Of a stretch of 64,000 nucleotides of DNA, positions 1 through 9,069 are shown piece after piece (position 1 is the first letter of the stretch; each line of letters opens with the position of its first letter). Made by a program: the position numbers and the translations under genes. The notes under the pieces are model-generated. The model had not been told where the DNA came from. It saw only the letters and a program-made list of their open reading frames with translations, and ran no database searches. The stretch covers positions 158,819,233 to 158,883,232 of the forward strand of contig NC_041401.2 of NCBI RefSeq assembly GCF_900747795.2. The letters run 5' to 3'. Origin of the DNA: Erpetoichthys calabaricus. Taxonomy: Eukaryota; Chordata; Cladistia; Polypteriformes; Polypteridae.

Positions 1-432
1 AAAGTCCTGACCTGAATCCAATTGAGATGCTATGGCATGACCTTAAAAAGGCGGTTAATGCTAGAAAACCCTCAAATAAAGCTGAATTACAACAATTTTG
101 CAAAGATGAGTGGGCCAAAATTCCTCCAGAGCGCTGTAAAAGACTCATTGCAAGTTATCGCAAACGCTTGATTGCAGTTATTGCTGCTAAGGGTGGCCCA
201 ACCAGTTATTAGGTTCAGGGGGGCAATTACTTTTTCACACAGGGCCATGTAGGTTTGGATTTTTTTTTCTCCCTAAATACTAAAAACCACCATTTACAAA
301 CTGCATTTTGTGTTTACTTGTGTTATATTTGACTAATGGTTAAATGTGTTTGATGATCAGAAACATTTTGTGTGACAAACATGCAAAAGAATAAGAAATC
401 AGGAAGGGGGCAAATAGTTTTTCACACCACTG
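1..432 (+). mobile_element. Tc1-like transposon, 3' half
   Basis: The right half of a Tc1/mariner-type element enters from the left edge. It holds the transposase C-terminus, then a 3' tail ending in a terminal inverted repeat (CACACCACTG) followed by the TA target site at 433-434. A related but decayed terminus (TGTGAAAAAGTATTTGCCCC) occurs at about 41,044. The TA site opens directly into a long TA microsatellite. Confidence 0.85.
3..212 (+). pseudogene. Tc1 transposase C-terminus (cut by window edge)
   Basis: The frame reads SPDLNPIEMLWHDLKKAV and ends IAAKGGPTSY followed by a stop. NPIE-LW is the block that carries the last catalytic Glu of DD34E Tc1 transposases. The frame is open to the window edge, so whether the whole transposase is intact cannot be judged here. 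Confidence 0.85.
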
Positions 433-449
433 TACATATACACATCCAC

Positions 450-520
<71 letters not shown>

Positions 521-597
521 CATATATATATATATACACATACATATACACACATACATAAACACACACATATACATATATACATACATACATAGTG
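433..597. repeat. TA and CA/TA microsatellite
   Basis: A run of TA dinucleotides (about 455-517) grades into CA/TA-rich DNA up to about 597. All apparent ORFs here are low-complexity translations of the repeat and are not genes. The Tc1 terminus abuts its left side. Confidence 0.95.
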
Positions 598-880
598 CGT
601 TGTAACACGGGCTGTGATTGTTACATGGGAGGGAGACGACAAATCACAGCTTCCCGCTTTCTAATCGGGCCTGTGATTGGTGCTTCGACTGATACCTAGA
701 TCCCACAGTATGTCCCCTTAGGAGAGGCGTTAGGCAAGTGTAATTGAATAGTGGTGCTGCAAGTTTAGCTGTACATCTGTTTTTAAGGCTTATTGACTGA
801 AAGGGGCTTTCATGAAAAAACTTAGGGCTTTGCTACAGGATACACCCTGCACAAGTTAAGGAAGTAAAAATAAAGGTATA
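598..880. other. unassigned non-coding stretch
   Basis: I see no exon, repeat terminus or RNA gene here. Confidence 0.5.
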
Positions 881-1862
881 TATTTCTGTTTTATTTAAAC
901 CTTTTAAGTTTGTATGCGGGCGGCATGGTGGCGCAGTGAAAGGTGCCAGTTAGGAGACCCGGGTTTGCTTCCCTGCGTGGAGTTTGAATGTTCTCCCCGT
1001 GTCTGTCTGGGTTTCCTCCGGGTACTCCGGTTTCCTCCCACAGTCCAAAGACATGCAGGTTAGGTGCATTGGCGATTGTAAATTGTCCCTGGTGTGTGGG
1101 TGTGTGCGCCCTGCGGTGGGCTGGCACCTTGCCCGGGGTTTGTTTCCTGCCTTGTGCCCTGTGTTGGCAGGGATTGGCTCCTGTATTTAGGATATAGCGG
1201 GTTGGATAATGGATGGATGGACATTTGTATGCATAGCCCCATTTGCCCGTTTTCGTCTTTTTTCTTTCTTCAGTAATATTTCAGCAAACCCGGAGCTTGT
1301 CAGTTCAAATCCTGGTACTGACACCACTGTGTGACCCTGAGGAAGTCACTTCACCTGCCTGTGCTGCAAGAAACAAAAGTAATGTAACAAATTGTACATC
1401 AGATGTTGCAAGTTGCTGGAATAAAGGCATAAGTCAAATAGATAAATATGTATTATACACATAGGAACTATTCATTTATTTTCAGTTAAGTCATCTGCAG
1501 CAAACCTTTATAAATGAGGGTTTCTCCTTTTTAGATAGTGCAAACTGTTTCTTCTTCATTGAGGTTTTCACTTGGAGAGCTTTTTTCATTTCATTGAAAA
1601 TTAAAGCAGCAGCTGCCAAAATTATGTAGCTTTCTTATTAATTTTTCAACATTGTAAAATAACTTTATAAAGTAACATAAAAGGTTTAAATACTGGTTAT
1701 CCTTTTACACTAAAATATTACTAAAGAGATACAAAAAAAGTAAAATGCATATGTTGTTTTTCTTTAAGAAGATTAAATATTACTGAAGAAAGAAAAAAAA
1801 AAACTAAAACAGCCAAATGGGGCTATGCATACGAACTTTAAAGGTTTAAATAAAACAGAAAT
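881..1862. mobile_element. foldback (long inverted repeat) element split by a SINE
   Basis: The left arm (881-917, continuing at 1233-1283) is inverted at 1775-1862. For example, TTTTATTTAAACC near 890 matches GGTTTAAATAAAA near 1843, and CATAGCCCCATTTG near 1232 matches CAAATGGGGCTATG near 1815. Arms of about 90 bp flank an AT-rich middle with no ORF. I infer a non-autonomous foldback DNA element; its family is unknown. Confidence 0.6.
918..1223 (+). mobile_element. tRNA-derived SINE with GATG tail
   Basis: The head GGCGGCATGGTGGCGCAGTG and a B-box-like GGGTTTGCTTCC mark a tRNA-derived SINE. A conserved body follows (TTCTCCCCGTGTCTG, CAGTCCAAAGACATGCAGG) and the 3' end has a GGATGGATGG tail. 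It is flanked by a 9-bp direct repeat TTTGTATGC (909-917 and 1224-1232). It interrupts the left arm of the foldback element, so it is younger. Confidence 0.85.
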
Positions 1863-1863
1863 A

Positions 1864-3180
1864 CAGTCATCCCTCACCTATCGCGGGGGTTACGTTCCAG
1901 AGCCCCCCGCGATAAGTGAAAATCTGCAAAGTACCGACCTATATTTATTTTATTATTTATATATATTTTAAGGCTTTATAAACCCTTCCCACACTCTTAT
2001 AAACACTTCCTATGCTCTTAAACACTTTCTACACTCTTAACACCGCAGAGCAACACTACACGCAGTGATCAGACATTGATGTGTCTGCCACTCGCTTTGT
2101 GAAGAGGGGGGCAGGTGAACGCACATTAAGCAGAGGTGGACTTTGTGCTACTTCTGCCAAAATGCCTGCTTGTCGCTTTGCGCGTTCTGGAGGAGGAGGA
2201 GTGTATGTGTGTGGGTGGGTGTGTGAGGGCTGAACGCACGTTTGCTCAAACCCCACTCTCCGAGGCGCGGTACGCTCCTGCCACTTCGCTTGCTGAATGC
2301 ACGCTTGCTTGTCGCTCTGCGTGTCAATAAGCCTGTACAGCAGATGTTTTCTGTCTCACTGCCTTGTCTTGCATGAACTTAAAATGTTTTATAATACAGA
2401 GATGTTACTCATATCCTTAGTCTGACATCCACATATCATATGTGTTAACAAAGTGTGTTTTATAAGTTTACATGTGTTTAAAGCGTGTGGGATGGGTATT
2501 TTAAGGCTTAAACTATAAAAATGTTTATTTCTATGGTCTTTCTATATCGCAGATTTTCACCTATCACTGATGGGTCTAGAACAGGGGTGGGCAGATTCAG
2601 TCCTGGAGGGCCGCAGTGGTTGCAGGTTTTTGTTCCAACCCAGTTGCTTAATTAAAAACAAATCCTTGTCAATTATTTAATTTCATGGCTTGCTAGTGCT
2701 TTAACTCTGCCATGTCAGGTCATTCTCATATCCTAGATTTATTTTCCTTTCTAAGGATATCATCCAAATGATTTGAAGTCTAAACCAGATGTGTAATTCT
2801 CAGTGCTTCACTTTTTTCTCTTCACTTTCCTTCCAAGTATTTAATTAAACCAAATAGTGCGTGATAAATACACACAGGTGTAAATGAAAACAAGCTAAAT
2901 GGAGAAATACTGGTCTCTTTTGTCATTTGCATGTTATTTCTAATTAGGAGCAATTAAAAACGAAGACTACAGCTGTTTAAGACTAAAATAAGCAATAAGG
3001 GTTCAAAATCTTAACGAGCGAGACGACTAAAGTGAAGCTGAAGTGTTACTTGAGCAATACGGGCTTCTTATTAAGCAATTGGGTTGGAACAAAAACCTGC
3101 AGCCACTGCGGCCCTCCAGGACTGAATCTGCCCACCCCTGGTCTAGAACTAACTTCCGCAATAGACGGGCGATCTCTTGT
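1864..3180. mobile_element. pogo/Tigger-like non-autonomous element, interrupted
   Basis: It starts after a TA with CAGTCATCCCTCACCTATCG and a long terminal repeat (CCCGCGATAAGTGAAAATCTGC). A diverged inverted copy appears at 2550-2581 (CGCAGATTTTCACCTATCAC) and resumes at about 3149 after the hAT insertion. The exact right end (near TA at about 3178) is uncertain. No transposase remains. Confidence 0.6.
2582..3140. mobile_element. hAT-type MITE, copy 1 (559 bp)
   Basis: Terminal inverted repeats start CAGGGGTGGGCAGATTCAGT and end in the reverse complement. The 8-bp target duplication GTCTAGAA is exact (2574-2581 and 3141-3148), which is the hAT hallmark. The interior is AT-rich and non-coding. 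A second copy of near equal length lies at 39,154-39,706. Confidence 0.92.
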
Positions 3181-3475
3181 ATTTTAAAAACCCGCGATAC
3201 AGTGAAAGCCTGTTTCAGTCAATAAGTCTTAAAAACAGGTGTAAAGATATTGACAATAAACTATGCAAACCCACCAAGACCTGGAATCGTTTAAATCAAG
3301 TATCATTACACCTTCCTTTCTTAAAGAGAAGTAAGGCAGTACTTATAAGCTTAGTAATGTTATACATTTCAAATGCTACTTCGATAAACTTTATCACTTC
3401 AAACAACTGAACTATCCAGAACATTTGAGGCATACATCCAGCATTCAAACTATGTATAAAAAGCACAACTGTGAA
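3181..3475. other. unassigned AT-rich stretch
   Basis: A short CCCGCGATACAGTGAA piece at about 3191 may be more Tigger-like sequence. Nothing else is recognised. Confidence 0.4.
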
Positions 3476-3479
3476 AATG

Positions 3480-4385
3480 TTCCTTTAATCGTCAACATGT
3501 CTCAATGAGTCGTTCTGGTGGTTTTACTTGACGTTTTGATCTTCTGGTTAATTGTGTTTGCAGTTGAGATGTTCTTTCCTGATTTATACTTGTTTTCTCG
3601 TTAATATTTGTTTCGCTGGTGTTACTGTTCTGATTAGAGCTTATTGGTCCTTTGATGTCTCGACGGTTTCTTCTTAGAACAGCTCCTATTACGCAATCCC
3701 GTCACATACTGGTCTATTGTTTCGCCGCTTTTCTGGAAACATGTAAAAAACTTGTGATGCTCAAACGTCACTTGCGCTTTGGGTTGCAATACGCTTCGAA
3801 TTTTTCAACTATTTTGTTCAATTTCATATTGTCTCCATCTTCTTCAAACTGAAAATTGTTATACACCTCTAGCGCATCTTCGCCAATTACATGTAGAAGC
3901 ATAGACGCTTTCATTTTTTCACTTTTCCTATCTGCTTCAATCGCAGCAAGATACAACTCGAATCTCTGTTTAAATCTTTTCCAATTTTCAGCTACATTTC
4001 CCTTTAACTGGAGATTTGGTGGGGGCTGTAATCCTTCCATATTTTTTTCCTCTTTTGCTAGAACGTCTTAGCGCTTTCTGACCACGTTTTTAGGTTACTC
4101 ACAGACACGAGACTCGTTCAAAAGCTGAACCTCTTCTTCACATTCCTCTTCCAATCCGCCACTTCTGACACCATGTAGTGATCTTGTTAGGTTCGTAGTT
4201 TAATCAATACACAGGATTGAAAGATATAATAACTTTTTAATAGACAGACTTTAGAGGCATTTACTGTACATGTTACTACTCGTCGTTTAGTTCACGCCCA
4301 TTCTCCTACTTGCATCGGAATTCACAGGCATTACTAATCATTCTGTAAGTATCCCTTAATAGACCTTACTAATCAACTATCATTA
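3480..4385 (-). mobile_element. Ty3/gypsy-type LTR retrotransposon fossil (gag plus LTR part)
   Basis: On the minus strand, a gag-like reading frame at 3768-4040 contains the block ENWKRFKQRFELYL typical of fish and invertebrate gypsy gag proteins. Upstream of it (about 4155-4180) is a primer-binding-site-like stretch, followed by presumed LTR sequence up to about 4385, where Helitron sequence begins. Only a gag piece and one LTR side remain, with no pol. The copy is broken and old. Confidence 0.65.
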
Positions 4386-4964
4386 CGAAATCCAACGTGG
4401 TTTGTGCCCTTCAGAATGAAAACAGTTTGCATTTACTTTTTTAATAAAAGGCGAGCTTTTAAGCCTGAGAAATCACCCCATAAATGCACACGTTTAATTG
4501 CACATGTGTTAATATGTATGCTTACAGTATTAAACCCACCAAGACATGGAACCGTTTAAATCAAGGCGCTGTGCTACCTTCTTCCAGATCGGCCCCAAGG
4601 CGTTTCACGTGATTACGTAGGAGGCGTGATGACGCGATACGCGACTCCGCCCCCCTCCATTACAGTATATGGACAAAAAATAGGTTCCAGTTATGACTGT
4701 TACGCTTTGAATTTCGAAATGAAACCTGCCTAACTTTTGTAAGTAAGCTGTAAGGAATGAGCCTGCCAAATTTCAGCCTTCCACCTACACGGGAAGTTGG
4801 AGAATTAGTGATGAGTCAGTCAGTCAGTCAGTCAGTCAGTCAGTGAGGGCTTTGCCTTTTATTAGTATAGATATATATATACACATATCATATATATATC
4901 AAAATACCCGCGCTTCGCAGCGGCGAAGTACTGCTTTAAATTTTTTATTAAGAAGAAAAGTCAT

Positions 4965-5090
4965 ATATATATACATATCTACATATATACATATATACAT
5001 ATCTACATATATACATACATATCTACATATATACATATCTACATATATACATATCTACATATATATATACACATATCTACATATATATAT
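4965..5090. repeat. ATATACATATCTAC minisatellite
   Basis: Irregular tandem units of TACATATCTACATATA lie between two Helitron 3' hairpins. Non-coding. Confidence 0.85.
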
Positions 5091-5138
5091 CAAAATACCC
5101 GTGCTTCGCAGCGGCGAAGTACTGCTTTAAATTTTTTA

Positions 5139-5576
5139 TTAAGAAGAAAAGTAAACCTTTTTAAACCAAGGGAAAATGTATGAATAATTATTTGTTAAGG
5201 ATCTCTTTGTATAGCACGTTGTCAGTTCGCCGCTCTGCTTGTAATATGACCAAGCTGTGTGGTAGCTTACTGTTGAGCATGCAACGTACAGTTGGCCATG
5301 TGAAAAGCAGTCCTGCCTCAAATCAATGCCAACCTTTTGTAGGGTCTGCCCCTGAGACTTATTAATTGTCATTGCGAAGCAGAGCCTTAGTGGAAATTGT
5401 AGGCGTTTGAATTGAAATGGGAGATCAGAGGGTATAACAGGGATGCGAAGAATAAAAACTCTCTCCCCTGAGCCACCGCCAGTAAATATAGTTGCCTGAA
5501 TGAGGTTCTTTTGGAGACACGTGACCTGAAGTCTCGTGCTGTCACAAAGTTTCAGTGGCTGTACGCAAATCCACAA
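5139..5576 (-). pseudogene. Helitron PIF1-like helicase C-terminus fragment
   Basis: The minus frame contains FPLRLCFAMTINKSQGQTL and HGQLYVACS, the last conserved motifs of the Helitron-borne PIF1/SF1B helicase (motifs V/VI; the Gln and Tyr belong to the KSQGQT and YVA-SR blocks). The first part of the frame (residues 1-60) fits the helicase upstream block poorly. The Rep endonuclease and the Walker motifs are absent, so this is a truncated remnant. It supports Helitron assignment of the surrounding cluster. Confidence 0.85.
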
Positions 5577-6524
5577 TCGGTTTCATATTGTTTTCGTACC
5601 TTATCAATTGTGTAATGTGTTTTTTGAACAGGTTTGATTCATCGAAGTGATCACTCCTGCTGCGTTCAGTCACTTCACGTGAGCCGCTGTCTTGTGTGAT
5701 GTTGCGATGTCCACGGGTTTTATTTAATGACCCGGCAGTTAAAAGTTTCTCGCTACAGCAATTTTAACTCTATTACAAAGTGATCCAAACTGTCGTTTAT
5801 ACCTCGTGTCTTCTCATTAAACTTGTATCTCGCGAATATGGCATTGCAAACGGCAGCGGGTCAGTTCACGTGCTTACGTGGGAGGCGTGATGACGTGATA
5901 TATTTTGATATATATCAAAATACCTGCACTTCGCAGCGGCGAAGTACTGCTTTAAAAATTTTATTAAGAAGAAAAGTAAACCTTTTTAAACTGAGGAAAA
6001 TGAACCGGTTGTAATATGACCAAGCTGTGTGCTGAGTTTACTCTTGAGCATGAAATCTAACGTGGTTTGTGCCCTTCAGAATGAAAACAGTTTGCATTTA
6101 CCTCTTTAATAAAAGACGAGCTTTTAAGCCTGAGAAATCACCCCGTAAATGCACACGTTTAATTGCACATGTGTTAATATGTATGCTTACAGAGTATTAA
6201 AAGACACTCAAAAATTAACGTCATTTACCTTCGTTCCCGTGTTTGACTCGTGCTGTAAATCTCTTCCTTGTTTTTAGTTCACGTGATTACGTAGGAGGTG
6301 TGATGACGCGATACGTGACTCCGCCTCCTCCATTAGAGTATATGGACAAAAAACAGGTTCCAGTTATGACCATTACACGTAGAATTTCGAAATGAAACCT
6401 GCCTAATTTTTGTAAGTAAGCTGTAAGGAATGAGCCTGCCAAATTTCAGCCTTCTACCTACACGGGAAGTTGGAGAATTAGTGATGAGTGAGTCAGTGAG
6501 GGCTTTGCCTTTTATTAGTATAGA

Positions 6525-6968
6525 TGTATACATATACTGTGGTATCCCAGCACAATGGAAGGCTTTTTTCAGAGTTACTAATGCAGTGCAGTGCAATTCT
6601 CATTGTCTCAACTGAGCTACTAATATCGTGAAAGATTCTTCCCTTGCTGGACTTGTCTTGTTTGACCTACTGTCTTCTGGCAGGTGTTTAAGGTCAATAG
6701 GCACTCAAACAAACAAAATAAAGTCAAAGATTTTTTCCCACCAATGACCATATGTAAATTAATTTTTGATTGAAAGTGTATGAATGGAGGGCTGAAGACT
6801 GTGGATGTGGGGCTACAAACTCACTTTGCTTTGCTTGGCAAGTTTTTATCTCCTTTGTTGAAGCAGGACCAACATCATGTGCTGCCCCAATGAAGCAGTA
6901 AAGACCAGGGGTTCTGTAAGATCTTAAATGTACTTGCAGTAGCTTAATATAGCAGCATCTCCATAATT
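6525..6968. other. unassigned intronic or flanking stretch
   Basis: No exon, terminus or ORF that I can support. Confidence 0.5.
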
Positions 6969-6969
6969 T

Positions 6970-7345
6970 TTTATCAAATATTACACTGTCTTATTGTATC
7001 AGGCTAACCATTCCTCCTTACAAAATTGCTTAAGTTGTGTGTTGCTAGCTGGTAAGTGGCAGTCAAAGCCATTTTTAGGTCTCACCACAAATGTTTTTCA
7101 TTCTCATAATTTTAAGCAATGCCATTGTTGCTCTGTGCTTTGGGTCATTGTCCTTTTGAGACAAATTTCCAGTTTAAGCTTTTCAGTGGATAGGAGCATT
7201 TTTTTTCTCCAAGATCTGTCAGTTTTGTACTGCATTCATCTTGCCAACGCTCCTGACCAAAATGCCATTTATACTCCCTTCCTCAGCAAGATGGACACAT
7301 TGCTTTAAGTGTAAGGTCTCTCACGCTTGTGCACCTTGATCACAT
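6970..7345 (-). mobile_element. decayed Tc1-like remnant
   Basis: TTTGGGTCATTGTCCTTTTG followed by GTACTGCATTCATCTTGCC matches the minus-strand layout of the middle of a Tc1 transposase gene (compare CTTAGGGTCGTTGTCCTGCT at 12,602). There are no clean termini and no open frame. Confidence 0.5.
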
Positions 7346-7529
7346 TTAGAAAGACTTGGACTTTTACCTTTTTTTTTTTTTCATTTGATATACTTTGTTA
7401 ATCTCCAAGGAGAATTTGTCTTTTCAAATAATGTCCATTGGTCTTCCACTTTTACAGTCCAGCATTACTAGTTTACATGATAAAATGGATGAAAATGTGA
7501 CATGTTTTTATTTTGTGTCATTTTCCCAG

Positions 7530-7645
7530 GGGAGCCAGTACCCCGCTCTCTAGAGGGTCTGTTTGTGTATGAAGAAGGCCGAGGCTGTAATGAGCCAACT
7601 CCGGGCAATGACACCATTGTAGTGGAGCAGTGGACTGTCATTGAG
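7530..7645 (+). CDS. RFTN2: RFTN2 (raftlin-2), internal exon, first one in window
   Basis: This exon encodes GEPVPRSLEGLFVYEEGRG through IVVEQWTVIE. It matches vertebrate raftlin-2 (human: GE-LPKSLEGFFIYEE ... VVEQWTVIE) rather than raftlin-1 in gene context. Raftlins are lipid-raft proteins anchored by N-terminal acylation and implicated in antigen-receptor and TLR signalling; the anchoring exon is upstream of the window. The acceptor TTTTCCCAG ends at 7529 and leaves two bases of a split Gly codon (phase 1). The donor is AG|GCAAGT at 7646: a GC-AG intron with otherwise perfect consensus. The four exons here cover about the last third of the protein. The next gene, MOB4, is convergent, as in human 2q33. 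I could not find earlier exons in 1-7529. Confidence 0.93.
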
Positions 7646-7651
7646 GCAAGT
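7646..7651 (+). promoter_or_regulatory. RFTN2: GC-type 5' splice site
   Basis: The reading frame ends ATT GAG and continues at 8966 as GGC TGC GAG, so the intron must begin with GCAAGT. No GT within a few bases would keep the WTVIEGCE junction that raftlins share. Confidence 0.85.
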
Positions 7652-7780
7652 ATGGGATGTCCAAACAGAAAAGAAAAAAAAATCATTTAAATAATAACTA
7701 ATATTAGCTTTATTTATATAGCACCTTATCATATATTTACAACTCAAGGTACTTTCCACAGATTTAACAATAAAAACAGA

Positions 7781-7781
<1 letters not shown>

Positions 7782-7879
<98 letters not shown>

Positions 7880-7910
7880 CTTTATTAATCCCAATGGGAA
7901 ATTCACATTT
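7782..7910. repeat. GATA microsatellite with ACTTTATTAATCCC flank
   Basis: About 24 GATA units are followed by TACTTTATTAATCCCAATGG and GAAATTCACA. The same repeat-plus-flank pair recurs at 15,157-15,281, so the two are copies of one mobile unit rather than independent microsatellites. Confidence 0.9.
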
Positions 7911-7942
7911 ACTACATTTACTTGGATTATTATCATTAATTA

Positions 7943-7966
7943 GTCAGTCAGTCATTATCCAAAGCG

Positions 7967-8047
<81 letters not shown>

Positions 8048-8067
8048 ATATATATATATATATATAC

Positions 8068-8109
<42 letters not shown>

Positions 8110-8284
8110 GGATCACGGGGGTCCGCTGGAGCCAATCCCAGCCAACACAGGGCGCAAGGCAGGAACAAATCCTGGGCAGGGTGCCAGCCCACCACAGGGC
8201 ACACACACTAAGCACACACATTAGGGACAATTTAGGATCGCCAATGCACCTAACTTGCATGTTTTTTGGACTGTGGGAGGAAAC
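7943..8284 (-). mobile_element. tRNA-derived SINE (minus) with expanded TA block
   Basis: The reverse complement carries the same body as the SINE at 918 (CAGTCCAAAAAACATGCAAG, CCTGTGTTGGCTGGGATTGG). It is flanked by an exact 13-bp repeat TTATCATTAATTA (7930-7942 and 8285-8297). A TA array (7969-8102) has expanded inside its tail region. The tRNA-like head is missing, so the copy is 5'-truncated. Confidence 0.85.
7969..8102. repeat. TA microsatellite
   Basis: Roughly 130 bp of TA repeats with CCATA and CGGTATA interruptions; inside the SINE tail. Confidence 0.95.
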
Positions 8285-8297
8285 TTATCATTAATTA

Positions 8298-8965
8298 ATA
8301 CATTGATAATTTCAAATAAATGTAAGTATGCTAAATACAAAATAATTCAGGTATTATTAAACAAAATGTATGCACTAAAGTATAAAACAAACCTTCACTC
8401 TTATCAGAAAAAGGTTTTCTAATTAGATTATTTATACATTAAGGCGGACAATAGAACAACCAGATCTAATTAATATATATAAATGTAAATATATACAGTA
8501 TATATCTACATCTTGCATATGTACATTGCACCCCATTGAGTAAAAACAGTTTAATGTTTTTAAAGATAATGAAAAGATACAAAAGCAAATAAAACGGTCC
8601 ATAGCGGTTTCCATTGATTTAGGATGTAGACAGAGTTCTTGATTCCTGAATGTGATTGTTTGACCTGCTGACACACAGGAGAGGAAAACAAAAAACTTCT
8701 ACGACGGAAAATGGAAGAAAAATAAACTGTAGGGCCACGGTTGTAAGACAGAAGCGAGCAAATCAAATAGTTAGGTTTTGAATTTATGGTGAGGTCATTT
8801 TAAAGCGATGTAGTGGTCACATACAAACCAGATATTGTTTTTACTTATTAAACTTCTTTTTTTGTATTCAGATAGTTGTTTTGTTAATTTATATTTATTG
8901 ATTTTTGTTGCAGGACTTTATCTGTTATCCAGTATTAAAGCTGATTGTGCCTGTTGTGTTTGCAG
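8298..8965 (+). other. RFTN2: RFTN2 intron remainder
   Basis: AT-rich intron with no supported element. It ends in the acceptor CTGTTGTGTTTGCAG at 8965. Confidence 0.7.
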
Positions 8966-9069
8966 GGCTGCGAGGTGAAGACGGATTACGGCCCATTGAT
9001 ACACACACTGGCAGAGTTTGGTTGGTTGCTCACATCTGTGCTTCCCACGCCCATCATCCGGCATGACAG
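8966..9069 (+). CDS. RFTN2: RFTN2 internal exon
   Basis: It encodes GCEVKTDYGPLIHTLAEFGW and LLTSVLPTPIIRHD plus a split Ser codon. This is the most conserved raftlin block (human GCEIKTDYGPLLHTLAEFGW). It starts in phase 0 and ends in phase 2 before the donor GTACAA at 9070. The junction with the next exon restores RHDSEGNL, so no exon is missing between them. Confidence 0.96.

Larger units (their letters stand above)
4387..6524 (-). mobile_element. head-to-tail cluster of Helitron pieces
   Basis: Two Helitron 5' ends on the minus strand start TCTATACTAATAAAAGGCAA at 4871 and 6524. Three 3'-type hairpins CTTCGCAGCGGCGAAG lie at 4913-4928, 5104-5119 and 5929-5944. About 140 bp beginning CGTGGTTTGTGCCCTTCAGA is shared between 4390-4530 and 6061-6195. 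A helicase fragment sits between hairpins. A TACATATC-type minisatellite (4965-5085) fills one junction. The order 5'-end to hairpin repeats head to tail, which suggests serial insertion or read-through copies. Confidence 0.75.

Noticed and set aside
399-642. ORFs rich in Tyr-Ile over TA/CA repeats (also at 4843-5130, 7894-8260, 12028-12270, 13594-14373)
   Set aside because: They are translations of dinucleotide repeats, present in several frames and on both strands.
4843-4871. Direct GTCA repeats that at first looked like a CRISPR-like or regulatory array
   Set aside because: Just a short tandem expansion inside a Helitron 5' end; no spacers.
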